A DNA stretch of 64,000 nucleotides from an uncultured Roseburia sp. (GCA_900753715.1 CAAEAE010000015.1:89641-153640); one strand, 5' to 3'; shown: positions 17,947 through 27,230, counted from the stretch's first letter. The notes: generated from the letters alone by a model not told the origin. Program-made: numbers and translations.

Positions 17947-19077
17947 ATGAGAGATTTAAAAGATTTACGCAAAGAGATTGATGCAGTAGACAAACAGATT
18001 GTGGAGCTGTTCCAGAAGCGGATGGGAATTGCCGAGGAAGTGGCAGAATATAAGATTTCCACCGGAAAAAAGGTGTTTGACAAGGAACGCGAGACAGAGA
18101 AGTTAAAGTCCTTAACGGTGCTTGGAGATAATGAGTTCAACCGGATTGGAATCGGAGAATTGTTTGAGCAGATTATGGCAGTGAGCCGCAAGCGCCAGTA
18201 CCAGATGCTGACAGAGCATGGAATCTATGAAAAACCGGATTTCGCGCAGATTGAAGCACTTGATTACCACAATGCAAAAATTGTTTTTCAGGGAACCGAA
18301 GGTGCGTACAGCCAGCTTGCATTGAAAGAATATTTCGGACATGAAACCGATAGTTTTCATGTCGAGACCTGGCGGGATGCAATGGAAGCAATCCGTAAGG
18401 GAGAAGCAGATTATGCAGTGCTTCCGATTGAAAATTCCTCCGCAGGAATTGTTTCTGAAAATTACGACCTTCTGATTGAATATGACAATTGTATCGTCGG
18501 AGAACAGATTATTCCGATTGAGCACGCACTTTTAGGACTTCCGGAAGCGGAACTTTCTGATATTACGGAAGTGTATTCCCATCCACAGGCATTAATGCAG
18601 TGTGGCAGATATCTTGAAAATCACAGGGAGTGGGAAAAGCACAGCCTGAAGAATACAGCAGTTTCTGCATGCAAGGTAAAAGAGGATGCAAAGAAGAATC
18701 AGGCGGCAATCGCAAGTGAACTGACGGCAGAAATCTATGGACTGAAAGTGCTCGATGAGAAGATTCAGGACAGCCGGACAAATGCGACACGTTTTATCAT
18801 TGTGACCGGCAAAAAGGTGTACACGAAGGCAGCACAGAAAATCAGCATTAGCTTTGAAATTCCACATGAAAGCGGTTCTTTGTACCGGATGCTTTCCCAT
18901 TTTATCTATAACGGATTAAACATGAACCGGATTGAATCAAGACCGGTGCAGGGAAAAAACTGGGAGTATCGTTTTTTCATTGATTTCGAGGGAAATCTCG
19001 ATGATGCCGCCGTACAGAATGCACTGCGCGGAATCAGAGAGGAAGCAATCCGTCTTAAGATTCTTGGTAATTACTAA
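17947..19077 (+). CDS. pheA: Bifunctional chorismate mutase / prephenate dehydratase
   Basis: A 376-residue P-protein that converts chorismate to prephenate and then to phenylpyruvate. Residues 1-88 are an AroQ-type chorismate mutase (LRKEIDAVDKQIVELFQKR). About residues 110-290 are the prephenate dehydratase, with FQGTEGAYSQLA, VLPIENSSAG and the catalytic-region TRFIIV. The last 80 residues are a regulatory ACT domain with GSLYRMLSHF and the Phe-binding ESRP motif. Feedback inhibition by phenylalanine is expected. It has its own promoter. No aromatic amino-acid leader peptide or T-box fits in the short upstream region. Confidence 0.97.
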   Translation: MRDLKDLRKEIDAVDKQIVELFQKRMGIAEEVAEYKISTGKKVFDKERETEKLKSLTVLGDNEFNRIGIGELFEQIMAVSRKRQYQMLTEHGIYEKPDFAQIEALDYHNAKIVFQGTEGAYSQLALKEYFGHETDSFHVETWRDAMEAIRKGEADYAVLPIENSSAGIVSENYDLLIEYDNCIVGEQIIPIEHALLGLPEAELSDITEVYSHPQALMQCGRYLENHREWEKHSLKNTAVSACKVKEDAKKNQAAIASELTAEIYGLKVLDEKIQDSRTNATRFIIVTGKKVYTKAAQKISISFEIPHESGSLYRMLSHFIYNGLNMNRIESRPVQGKNWEYRFFIDFEGNLDDAAVQNALRGIREEAIRLKILGNY

Positions 19078-19099
19078 AAAGGATAATGGGGGGAAAGAT

Positions 19100-20638
19100 A
19101 TGGCGATTCATACATTTGCAGCAATCTACATCGGGTCTTATGAGGTGAGTCTTAAGATATTTGAATTGTCTGCCAAGCATAAAATCCGGGAAATCGATTA
19201 TGTCAGGAGCAGAGTGGAACTCGGAAGAGACGCTTATTCCATCGGAAGCATCGGGTATGAACTGGTGGAGGCACTCTGCGATACGTTAGAAGAATTCGGG
19301 ACCATTATGAAGGGGTATCGTGTGGACGATTACCAGGCATATGCGGCAGCAGTTCTCCGGGATGTCAGCAACGAACTGTTTATCTTAGACCAGATTAAAA
19401 TCCGCACCGGGCTTGACGTTCATGTGTTAAGCAATTCCGAGCACCGTTTTATCAGCTATAAGGCAGTTGCAATGCGCAGTGAATTTGAACAGCTGATTCA
19501 AAAGAGCGCAGCGGTTGTTGATGTCAGCGGAAGCGGTATGCAGATTACGATTTTTTCAAAGGGAAAGGTCATCACAACTGAGCATCTGGGTTTAAGCACA
19601 ATGCGGATGCGGGAACAGCTCTCAAGAAAAAGTGTCAATCTTGCACAATATGAACTTCAGATTGAGGAGCTTGCTGAAAAAGAACTTGAGGTATTCCGTT
19701 CCATTTACATGGACGAGGTGGAAATTGAATACCTTGTGATTATCGGAGATTACATTACAGAATTGTTTCGCAAAGTTGAGAAAAATAAAGACGGTCATAC
19801 GGTCAGCGTGAAAAAGTTTTCAAAACTGTTAGACAAGGTCTGCTGCAAGAGTCAGGAAGAGATGGCAGAAGAATTGGGGCTTTCAAGTGACCGGGACGGA
19901 CTTTTCATTCCGTATCTGATGATTTTTAAGTGCATGGCGAAATATCTCGGGGCAAAGGAACTGTGGGCGCCGGGTTCGAACATCAGCGACGGAATTGCGT
20001 GTGATTATGCAGAAAAACATAATATCTATAAAGTGACGCATGATTTTGATGCAGATATTTTATCGGCAGCATGGAGTCTGTCAAACCGTTACAGAAGTTA
20101 TTCGCCGCATATTGATGCCTTAACGCAGATGGCAACGCTTTTATTTGACACGATGAAGAATGTCCATGGGCTTGGCAAACGGGAGCGCCTGCTGCTTCAG
20201 GTGGCGGCAATCTTACATGACTGCGGCAAATATATCAGTTTTGCCAACGGACCGCAGTGCTCCTACGATATCATTATGGCGTCTGAAATTATCGGTCTGA
20301 CGCATTTAGAGCGGGAAATTGTTGCAGAGACGGTGCTCTATAACACCCGTCCGCTGGGAGATTACGATGAGGTGTCCGATAAACTCGATAAAAACAGTTA
20401 TCTTACCGTGGCAAAATTATCTGCAATCCTTCGGGTGTCCAATGCGATGGACAGAAGCCACAAGCAGAAGTTTAAGAATGTAAAGGCTGCCGTAAAGGGA
20501 AAAGAACTGGTGATTACGGTTGAGACAGAAGATGACATTGCGCTGGAAAAGGCTCTTTTTGAGGCAAAGACACTGTATTTTGAACACATTTTCAGTATCA
20601 AGCCGGTATTAAAGGAAAAAAGGGTTTACAATTCATAG
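19100..20638 (+). CDS. Ppx/GppA-like phosphatase with C-terminal HD domain, atypical active site
   Basis: A 512-residue protein made of an ASKHA-fold Ppx/GppA domain (residues 1-300) and an HD domain with HDCGKY at 373-378. Family members hydrolyse polyphosphate or pppGpp, and the neighbour is polyphosphate kinase. The usual first phosphate loop DIGSN reads YIGSY here (Tyr10 for Asp), and the usual second loop DIGGGS reads DVSGSG (from Asp141). The Glu of NSEHRF is kept. It may therefore have changed or lost exopolyphosphatase activity. The start at 19100 has GGGGGAAAG just upstream. The ppk gene follows within about 11 bases, so the two are co-expressed. Confidence 0.85.
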   Translation: MAIHTFAAIYIGSYEVSLKIFELSAKHKIREIDYVRSRVELGRDAYSIGSIGYELVEALCDTLEEFGTIMKGYRVDDYQAYAAAVLRDVSNELFILDQIKIRTGLDVHVLSNSEHRFISYKAVAMRSEFEQLIQKSAAVVDVSGSGMQITIFSKGKVITTEHLGLSTMRMREQLSRKSVNLAQYELQIEELAEKELEVFRSIYMDEVEIEYLVIIGDYITELFRKVEKNKDGHTVSVKKFSKLLDKVCCKSQEEMAEELGLSSDRDGLFIPYLMIFKCMAKYLGAKELWAPGSNISDGIACDYAEKHNIYKVTHDFDADILSAAWSLSNRYRSYSPHIDALTQMATLLFDTMKNVHGLGKRERLLLQVAAILHDCGKYISFANGPQCSYDIIMASEIIGLTHLEREIVAETVLYNTRPLGDYDEVSDKLDKNSYLTVAKLSAILRVSNAMDRSHKQKFKNVKAAVKGKELVITVETEDDIALEKALFEAKTLYFEHIFSIKPVLKEKRVYNS

Positions 20639-20649
20639 GAGTGAGGAAT

Positions 20650-22794
20650 ATGGAGAAGCAGAAAGATTTTAAGAATCCGGAATATTATGAGAACAGGGAG
20701 TTAAGCTGGCTGAAGTTTGATGGCAGAGTGCTAAACGAGGCAAGGGATAAAAGTATTCCACTGCTGGAACGCTTGAAATTTGTCAGCATCACCTCATCAA
20801 ACCTGGATGAGTTCTTTATGGTGCGTGTGGCATCGTTAAAAGATATGGTGCATGCAAACTATAAAAAGAAAGATATTGCGGGTATGACGGCGTCAGAGCA
20901 GCTTGCGGCAATCAACGAAAAGACAAGGGAACTGGTAGGATTACAGTACAGCACGTATAACCGGTCGTTAATTCCGCTGCTGAATAAGAATCATATTTAT
21001 ATTGTAGATGAGTTTGAAAAGTTGACGGAGGAACAGAGCCGTTTTGTGGACCGGTATTTTGAAGAAAATGTATATCCGGTACTGACCCCTATGGCAGTGG
21101 ATGCATCCAGACCATTTCCGTTAATCCGCAACAAGACACTTAACATTGCAGCCCTTCTTTCCAGAAAAAAAGGCAAAGAGAAAAAAGAGGGCGAGGAAGT
21201 GGAATTTGCCACGGTTCAGGTGCCGAGTGTCCTGCCGAGACTCGTGCAGATTCCATCAAGTGAGCCGGAGGAGAAGACGTTTATCCTGTTAGAGCAGATT
21301 ATTGAAAAAAATATTGATAAGCTGTTTTTAAGCTATGAGATTCGCTGTGCCTGCCCTTACCGGGTTATGCGAAATGCGGATTTAACCATTGACGAGGATG
21401 AGGCATCCGACCTCTTAAAGGAGATTCAGAAACAGTTAAAAATGCGTCAGTGGGGAGAAGTAATCCGGCTTGAGGTAGAAGAGGGGATTGATGAGACACT
21501 GTTGCAGTTTTTAAAGACAGAATTAAAAGTGGCAGAGGAGGATGTTTTTTCAATTGAAGGACCGATTGATTTGACCTTTTTGATGAAAATGTACGGAATG
21601 GAAGGCTGTGATGAACTTCGCTACAAGCCGTATACGCCGCAGCGGGTTCCACAGATTGAGCCGGGCAGCGATATCTTTGCAGCTATCCGGAAGGGGGATA
21701 TTTTACTGCACCATCCATATCAGACATTTGATCCGGTAGTGGATTTTATCCGTCAGGCAGCGCTTGATAAAAATGTACTTGCAATCAAACAGACGCTTTA
21801 TCGTGTCAGCGGTAATTCTCCAATTATTGCTTCTCTTGCGATGGCAGCAGAAAACGGCAAGCAGGTATCCGTTCTGGTGGAATTAAAAGCGCGTTTTGAC
21901 GAGGAAAACAATATTGTCTGGGCAAAGAAGCTCGAACAGGCAGGCTGTCATGTTATTTATGGTCTGGTTGGACTTAAAACGCATAGTAAAATTGCACTTG
22001 TAGTAAGAAGGGAAGAGGACGGAATCAGACGTTACGTTCATCTTGGAACCGGAAACTACAATGATTCGACGGCAAAATTATACACGGATTGCGGAATCTT
22101 CACCTGTCAGGAGGCAATCGGAGAGGATGCTACGGCAGTGTTTAATATGCTTTCCGGTTATTCGGAGCCACTCTCCTGGAATGAGCTTGCACTTGCACCG
22201 TTATGGCTTCGCACCAAATTTATGCGCCTGATTGAACGGGAAACAAAACATGCGAGAGAGGGTAAACCGGCAAAAATTATTGCCAAGATGAACTCTCTAT
22301 GTGATGCGGGAATTATTGCAGCTCTTTACGAAGCATCTGCGGCAGGGGTAAAAATTCAGCTGATTGTGCGCGGAATCTGTTGCTTAAAGGTTGGAATTCC
22401 AGGTGTCAGCGATAATATTGAAGTGCGCTCGATTGTAGGAAACTTCTTGGAGCACAGCCGTATTTTCTATTTTTACAATGACGGAGAAGAAGAGGTGTAT
22501 ATGGGAAGCGCAGACTGGATGCCGCGTAACCTTGACCGTCGTGTGGAAATTCTTTTCCCGGTGCTTGATGAGAATATTCGCAGGCAGGTGATGCATATTC
22601 TGGAAGTGGAGCTTGAGGACAACACAAAGGCACACTTTTTACAGGCGGACGGAACTTATGAGAAGATGGATAAACGCGGAAAAGTGCTTGTAAATTCCCA
22701 GGAACAGTTTTGTAAGGAGGCGCTTGAGGCGGTTCCAAAACAGGATCATGTTTACAGAGAACGTGTGTTCATTCCGGCACAGCCGGCAGAATAG
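20650..22794 (+). CDS. ppk: Polyphosphate kinase 1
   Basis: A 714-residue PPK1 that reversibly makes polyphosphate from ATP. It begins with the N domain (YYENRELSWLKFDGRVLNEA, then SNLDEFFMVRV). The two catalytic-site His are His445 in GLKTHSKIALV and His602 in LEHSRIFYF, each within a phospholipase-D-like half. I prefer the ATG at 20650 after AGGAGTGAGG; an in-frame GTG at 20641 is 3 codons upstream. It follows the Ppx-like gene directly. Confidence 0.96.
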   Translation: MEKQKDFKNPEYYENRELSWLKFDGRVLNEARDKSIPLLERLKFVSITSSNLDEFFMVRVASLKDMVHANYKKKDIAGMTASEQLAAINEKTRELVGLQYSTYNRSLIPLLNKNHIYIVDEFEKLTEEQSRFVDRYFEENVYPVLTPMAVDASRPFPLIRNKTLNIAALLSRKKGKEKKEGEEVEFATVQVPSVLPRLVQIPSSEPEEKTFILLEQIIEKNIDKLFLSYEIRCACPYRVMRNADLTIDEDEASDLLKEIQKQLKMRQWGEVIRLEVEEGIDETLLQFLKTELKVAEEDVFSIEGPIDLTFLMKMYGMEGCDELRYKPYTPQRVPQIEPGSDIFAAIRKGDILLHHPYQTFDPVVDFIRQAALDKNVLAIKQTLYRVSGNSPIIASLAMAAENGKQVSVLVELKARFDEENNIVWAKKLEQAGCHVIYGLVGLKTHSKIALVVRREEDGIRRYVHLGTGNYNDSTAKLYTDCGIFTCQEAIGEDATAVFNMLSGYSEPLSWNELALAPLWLRTKFMRLIERETKHAREGKPAKIIAKMNSLCDAGIIAALYEASAAGVKIQLIVRGICCLKVGIPGVSDNIEVRSIVGNFLEHSRIFYFYNDGEEEVYMGSADWMPRNLDRRVEILFPVLDENIRRQVMHILEVELEDNTKAHFLQADGTYEKMDKRGKVLVNSQEQFCKEALEAVPKQDHVYRERVFIPAQPAE

Positions 22795-22824
22795 ACCATA
22801 AGAAAAAAAGAGGGAGTGGGGGAA

Positions 22825-23637
22825 ATGAGCCAGAAAATCTTGTTTGTGGATTTGGATCAGACATTACTGTGCGATGATAAGAGTATTTCTCAGAATAATC
22901 GTCAGGCGATTCAGAAGATGCTTGATGAGGGACATTATATTGCACTGGCAACCGGGCGTTCGGTGGAAAGCGGAAGACGTGTGGCGAGAGAACTGGGATT
23001 GTCGAGACCGGGCTGTTATATGATAGCATTTAACGGTGCAGTTTTATATGACTGTGCAGCGGATCGTACACTTATGATACGCTCCCTGCCGGTGGATGTG
23101 GTGCAGGAACTTTTTGAACGCGCCGCGCGTGCGGGAATTTATGCGCAGACTTATAACAGCACAGATGTTATCACAGTAAAACATACGAAGGAACTTGATT
23201 ATTACAGAAGCCGTACACATTTGAATTATAAGCTGGTGCCAAACGTGCTGGATGCACTGGAGGAGGAACCGCAGAAGGTGCTGTTAATTGATTTGGAGCA
23301 TCATGACAGGCTCGAGCGGTTTCAGAAGCGAAATCTTCACTGGGAAAAGGGAAAATGTAACAGCCTCTTTTCCTGTAGACAATATCTGGAATATTGTCCG
23401 CCTGATACGACAAAAGGAACCGGAGTGGAAGAACTGACGCGCATCTTAAATATGCCGCTTGACAGCACGGTGGCAGTTGGCGATGAGGAAAATGATATTT
23501 CCATGATACAGACGGCACATATTGGAATTGCCGTAAAAAACGGAATCCCGGAAATCAGGAAAGCTGCGGATTACGTGACGGAAAACGATAACAATCATGA
23601 TGCAATTGCCGAGGTAATTGAAAAATTTGTTTTGTAG
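22825..23637 (+). CDS. HAD-superfamily phosphatase, Cof type
   Basis: A 270-residue Cof/YidA-like hydrolase. Motif I is FVDLDQTLL with the nucleophile Asp. Motif II is the Thr in LATGRS. Motif III with motif IV is at the C-terminus, VAVGDEENDISMI. The cap is the C2 type, between residues about 85 and 190. Such enzymes dephosphorylate sugar phosphates or flavin-type substrates; the substrate here is unknown. The ATG at 22825 has AGGGAG upstream. It comes about 30 bases after ppk and is probably in the same operon. Confidence 0.9.
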   Translation: MSQKILFVDLDQTLLCDDKSISQNNRQAIQKMLDEGHYIALATGRSVESGRRVARELGLSRPGCYMIAFNGAVLYDCAADRTLMIRSLPVDVVQELFERAARAGIYAQTYNSTDVITVKHTKELDYYRSRTHLNYKLVPNVLDALEEEPQKVLLIDLEHHDRLERFQKRNLHWEKGKCNSLFSCRQYLEYCPPDTTKGTGVEELTRILNMPLDSTVAVGDEENDISMIQTAHIGIAVKNGIPEIRKAADYVTENDNNHDAIAEVIEKFVL

Positions 23638-23649
23638 TTATGGGAGCGA

Positions 23650-23690
23650 AAAAGAGCAGAAGGGATTAGTACCTTTCTGCTCTTTCCCGG
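23650..23690. terminator. Bidirectional terminator between the HAD and PHP genes
   Basis: AAGAGCAGAAGG pairs with CCTTTCTGCTCTT with a one-base bulge, flanked by A runs and T runs. It overlaps the last codons of the minus-strand PHP gene. Confidence 0.8.
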
Positions 23691-24520
23691 ATATCTGAAA
23701 GGACGGAATAAGGGATATAGAGATGTCCGCGCCCCTTGCCCAGATGAATGGACGGCTTGTTGGAACCATGAAAATCAGAACCGCCGCTGATGAGCAGGTG
23801 ATTCTGGGTTGCAATTTTTTTGACAAGCTGTTCTTCTCCGACCGTATAGGTGGAATATATGGCTTCAATTCCATCTAATCCTACGGCGGTCAGGTCATCA
23901 ATCAATGCCTGAAGCCTTACAGAACTCATATGGTAGAGTAGTGGGTGTGCAAGGATAGCGACGCCACCAGCCTGATGAATGAGGGAAACTGCCTCCATGG
24001 GCGTGATTTTAAAACGTCCGACATAGCAGCGGCAGCCGTCTCCGATATATTTTTCAAAGGCTTCCTGGACACTTTTGATACAGCCGTGGTTGAAAAGAAA
24101 ACGTGCAATATTGGCGCGTGTGATGACACTGTCTGGATTTTCTGCCCGGAGCGCTTCCATTGTGATGGAAAATCCTTCCTGGCGTAACGCTTCTAACATT
24201 TTTTCGTTGCGATTATCCCTGCATTCCCGGAATTCTTTTGTTTTCTGAATGAGAAGTTCATTGTCCGGGTTGATGTAAAGCCCTACGATATGAATTTCTT
24301 TTTCTCCGTAGGCGGTGGAAAGTTCAATGCCGGGAATCAGTTCGATGCCCGCCTGGCAGGCGATGGCAGATGCTTCTGCAACACCGAGGGTCGTATCATG
24401 GTCGGTCAGGGCAAAAGCGGAAAGTCCTGCATCTTTTGCGAGGAAGACAAGCTCAGATGGAGTGCAGGTTCCATCTGATGCGGTGGAGTGCACATGAAGG
24501 TCTACAATTCTTTGTTCCAT
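23666..24520 (-). CDS. PHP-domain phosphoesterase (RNase AM / TrpH-like)
   Basis: A 284-residue protein with the PHP metal motifs DLHVHSTASDG, ALTDHDT, a glutamate in GIELS, and ILAHPLLYH, ending with GGSDFHGSNKP. This is the arrangement of the YciV/TrpH family, whose studied members are 5'-3' exoribonucleases or 3',5'-nucleoside bisphosphate phosphatases. The start at 24520 has GGAGG directly upstream; in-frame ATGs further up lack a site. It is a single gene on the minus strand, convergent with the HAD gene. Substrate is not settled by sequence. Confidence 0.88.
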   Translation of the reverse strand: MEQRIVDLHVHSTASDGTCTPSELVFLAKDAGLSAFALTDHDTTLGVAEASAIACQAGIELIPGIELSTAYGEKEIHIVGLYINPDNELLIQKTKEFRECRDNRNEKMLEALRQEGFSITMEALRAENPDSVITRANIARFLFNHGCIKSVQEAFEKYIGDGCRCYVGRFKITPMEAVSLIHQAGGVAILAHPLLYHMSSVRLQALIDDLTAVGLDGIEAIYSTYTVGEEQLVKKIATQNHLLISGGSDFHGSNKPSIHLGKGRGHLYIPYSVLSDIRERAERY

Positions 24521-24668
24521 AAAATCCTCCATTCTGCGCCACAAAGGCGCTTATGAATTTATCATAGCGGAAAACAGATGAAAAGTCAAAAAAGAGAGGT
24601 TATCGCTTGATGAAAGGAAGAGCAAGTGATAATATAGGGTAAAGAAAGAAAAACTGGAGGAAACAACT

Positions 24669-25118
24669 ATGCAGCTGTTGACATTTTTACTTGGGGGAGT
24701 GGAATATGGGATGCCGGTCAGTGATGTGATGTCCATTGAAAACCGGATGGAGCCGCTTCGGATTCCGGATTCACCGCGGTACATTGATGGAATCATCAAT
24801 CTTCATGGAAGTATCGTTCCGGTTTATAATCTTGCCGAAAGATTCGGGTGCAAAGGGGAACAGATTCATAATATTATCGTGTCGAATGTAGGCGGAATGA
24901 AAGTAGGGCTGGAAGTGGGCAGTGTCCATGAAATTATGGAAGCAGGAAGCTCGAGCGTGAATGCAATGCCGGAACTGATGAATTACACCCAGAATTTTTT
25001 CCGGGAGGTTGTTGCACGAGACAAAGCGTTGATAGGTGTTTTGGATGTCAATTCACTGATTACACAGGAAGAAAAAGAAGGAATCCGTAAACTGATTGAT
25101 GACAATTCAAACCGTTAA
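24669..25118 (+). CDS. CheW-type chemotaxis coupling protein
   Basis: A 149-residue single-domain CheW protein. It starts MQLLTFLLGGVEYGMPVSDV and contains PRYIDGIINLHGSIVPVYNL, the typical core that docks receptors and CheA kinase. No CheA or other chemotaxis operon genes are next to it, but a chemoreceptor gene lies about 2.3 kb downstream. A GGAGG ribosome binding site precedes the ATG. A possible promoter (TTGATG at 24607 with TAATAT 17 bases on) is weak. Confidence 0.9.
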   Translation: MQLLTFLLGGVEYGMPVSDVMSIENRMEPLRIPDSPRYIDGIINLHGSIVPVYNLAERFGCKGEQIHNIIVSNVGGMKVGLEVGSVHEIMEAGSSSVNAMPELMNYTQNFFREVVARDKALIGVLDVNSLITQEEKEGIRKLIDDNSNR

Positions 25119-25136
25119 GGTAGAAATTGAAATCCC

Positions 25137-25165
25137 TTGACAGATACACTTTACAATGATAAAGT
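25137..25165 (+). promoter_or_regulatory. Promoter of the lipoprotein gene
   Basis: TTGACA, 17-base spacer, TAAAGT with a TG extension before the -10. Confidence 0.7.
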
Positions 25166-25204
25166 GAAAAAAGGTATTTACACCAGAAAGTAGAAGGAGA
25201 GAAG

Positions 25205-25864
25205 ATGAAAATGAAAATGAAAAGATTAAAAACGGTAGCAGTCATGCTTATGGCTGTTCTGGCATTGGGGTTATTTGGAGGATGTGGTATTTCTTTCGAT
25301 GCAAGTGCATACATTAAGGCACTGCTTGACAACTCTTATAAAAATGACTCTGCTGAATTTGTAGCGCAGAAGATTGGAAGTGCAGAAGAGGCTTCTACGC
25401 TGTATGAACAGGGAATCGAATCTGAATTGACAGCATTACTTGCAGGAAATACAGTTTCAGATGAACTGAAAGATGAATATCGTCAGGTATTAAAAGATAT
25501 CTTCAAAGCTGTAAAATACACAGTTGGGGATGCCGAGAAGCAGGATGACGGTTCTTATATTGTAACCGTAAACTATGAGCAGATGCAGATTTTTGGCGCT
25601 GCGATGGATTCCTACATGACCAAAGTGGAAGACATGACAAACGAGTGGACACAGGCAGAAGAACTTCCGTCTGATGAAGAAATGTACGAGCAGATTTACA
25701 CAACATTAAAAGATTGTCTGAAAGATGCTTTAAGTAATGCAACATATGCGGATGAGGCATCTGCAACCATTCGTGTGGAAATTGTAGATAATACCTATAC
25801 ACCGAACGACGATGATATTGCAAATCTTGAGAGTGTTATGTTTGATCTGGATGCAGTAAACTAA
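25205..25864 (+). CDS. Lipoprotein of unknown function
   Basis: A 219-residue predicted lipoprotein. A Lys/Met-rich n-region and a hydrophobic stretch end in the lipobox LFGGC. The mature part is mostly alpha-helical and acidic, with an early segment AYIKALLDNSYKND. I do not recognise a named domain with confidence; similar helical lipoproteins are common in Lachnospiraceae. It has its own promoter and stands alone, followed by the infC leader. Confidence 0.8.
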   Translation: MKMKMKRLKTVAVMLMAVLALGLFGGCGISFDASAYIKALLDNSYKNDSAEFVAQKIGSAEEASTLYEQGIESELTALLAGNTVSDELKDEYRQVLKDIFKAVKYTVGDAEKQDDGSYIVTVNYEQMQIFGAAMDSYMTKVEDMTNEWTQAEELPSDEEMYEQIYTTLKDCLKDALSNATYADEASATIRVEIVDNTYTPNDDDIANLESVMFDLDAVN

Positions 25865-25896
25865 AACAGGAATACAGTATAAATTGTAAAAAACTG

Positions 25897-25925
25897 TTGA
25901 CAGGAGTTTTGTTACGTGGTATAGT
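25897..25925 (+). promoter_or_regulatory. Promoter of the infC-rpmI-rplT operon
   Basis: TTGACA, 17-base spacer, TATAGT: close to the sigma-A consensus. It lies about 190 bases before the infC start, leaving room for the leader. Confidence 0.85.
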
Positions 25926-25931
25926 TTAATA

Positions 25932-26079
25932 GTTGTTAGAAAACAAAGTAGAGTATCCACTCTCACCGGAGCACCGGAAATGTATATTTCCCTCGTGTGA
26001 CTCATGGTTCATATTTCAAAGTAGCACAAATAATTGTGTCTGGAAATAAAAGTGGATAGTCTGCCTATCCACTTTTTTG
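25932..26079 (+). promoter_or_regulatory. infC/L20-type leader with terminator-antiterminator switch
   Basis: The 5' untranslated region ends in a terminator: AGTGGATAG (26051-26059) pairs with CTATCCACT (26065-26073), followed by TTTTTT. The same TATCCACT octamer occurs upstream at 25954-25961 and can pair with the terminator's 5' arm instead, giving an antiterminator. In other Firmicutes ribosomal protein L20 controls this operon through such a leader (Rfam L20_leader). Binding of L20 here is inferred. Confidence 0.75.
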
Positions 26080-26117
26080 ATGCAAGACACAACAAAATTA
26101 TTTGGAGGTGCAATACC

Positions 26118-26624
26118 ATTAGCGACTTAATGATTAATGAACAGATCAGAGATAAAGAAGTTCGACTGATCGGAGAAAACGGAGAACAGCTTGGCATTAT
26201 GCCGGCAAGAGAGGCATTAAAGCTTGCCGAGGAAGCAGAACTGGATCTGGTAAAGATTGCTCCGACGGCAAAACCGCCAGTGTGCAAGATCATTGATTAC
26301 GGCAAGTATAAGTATGAGCTGGTCCGCAAGGAAAAAGAAGCAAAGAAAAAACAGAAGACAGTAGAACTCAAAGAGATTCGTCTGTCGCCGAATATCGATA
26401 CCAACGATCTGAATACCAAGATGAACGCAGCAAAGAAATTCTTAAGCAAGGGCGATAAAGTGAAAATCACGCTGCGGTTCCGTGGACGTGAGATGGCTCA
26501 CATGAACGCCAGCAAGCATATTCTCGATGATTTCGCAGAAAACCTTTCTGACGTGGCAGTCGTAGAGAAGGCACCAAAAATCGAGGGCAGAAGCATCAGT
26601 ATGGTGTTGGCAGAGAAAAAGTAA
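26118..26624 (+). CDS. infC: Translation initiation factor IF-3
   Basis: A 168-residue IF-3, the usual length. It prevents premature subunit joining and checks the start codon. The N-terminal part has MINEQIRDKEVRLIGENGEQ, the linker is Lys-rich, and the C-terminal domain has IRLSPNIDTNDLNTK and the GREMAHMN segment. The start is ATT at 26118, 9 bases after GGAGG; the first in-frame ATG is too far away. An AUU start is the classical device by which IF-3 represses its own translation. It is the first gene of infC-rpmI-rplT. Confidence 0.96.
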   Translation: MSDLMINEQIRDKEVRLIGENGEQLGIMPAREALKLAEEAELDLVKIAPTAKPPVCKIIDYGKYKYELVRKEKEAKKKQKTVELKEIRLSPNIDTNDLNTKMNAAKKFLSKGDKVKITLRFRGREMAHMNASKHILDDFAENLSDVAVVEKAPKIEGRSISMVLAEKK

Positions 26625-26648
26625 ATTATATTTAAGGAGGAACATATC

Positions 26649-26846
26649 ATGCCAAAAATGAAAACAAGCAGAGCAGCTGCAAAACGTTTCAAATTAACAG
26701 GAACAGGAAAATTAAAGAGAAATAAGGCTTACAAGAGACATATCTTAACCAAGAAGACAACTAAGAATAAGAGAAATCTTAGAAAACCGGCTATGACGGA
26801 TGCAACAAACGTTAAGAATATGAAGAAGATTTTACCATATTTATAG
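26649..26846 (+). CDS. rpmI: 50S ribosomal protein L35
   Basis: A 65-residue basic protein, [20 protein letters not shown] followed by Lys-rich sequence and the C-terminal MKKILPYL. This is the normal length and composition of L35. A strong AAGGAGGA ribosome binding site precedes the ATG. It lies between infC and rplT. Confidence 0.98.
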   Translation: MPKMKTSRAAAKRFKLTGTGKLKRNKAYKRHILTKKTTKNKRNLRKPAMTDATNVKNMKKILPYL

Positions 26847-26873
26847 GATTCAGGGTTAAGGAGGAAGTAAGAA

Positions 26874-27230
26874 ATGGCAAGAGTAAAAGGCGGTTTAGGC
26901 GCTAAAAAAAGACATAACAGAACTTTAAAATTAGCAAAAGGTTACAGAGGAGCTCGTTCTAAACAGTACAGAGTAGCAAAACAGTCTGTTATGAGAGCAT
27001 TAACAAGTTCTTATGCAGGAAGAAAAGAGAAGAAGAGACAGTTCCGTCAGCTTTGGATTGCACGTATCAACGCTGCAGCAAGATTAAACGGAATTTCTTA
27101 CAGCCAGATGATGCACGGCTTAAAGGTTGCTGGCGTTGACATCAACCGTAAGATGTTAGCAGAGATGGCAGTAAACGATGCTGCTGGATTTGCTGCATTA
27201 GCAGAGCTTGCAAAGAAATCTGTTGCTTAA
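26874..27230 (+). CDS. rplT: 50S ribosomal protein L20
   Basis: A 118-residue basic protein, [20 protein letters not shown] at the start and [20 protein letters not shown] in the core. It is needed early in 50S assembly and, in other Firmicutes, represses this operon by binding the leader. Ends the operon; a terminator follows 25 bases later. Confidence 0.98.
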   Translation: MARVKGGLGAKKRHNRTLKLAKGYRGARSKQYRVAKQSVMRALTSSYAGRKEKKRQFRQLWIARINAAARLNGISYSQMMHGLKVAGVDINRKMLAEMAVNDAAGFAALAELAKKSVA

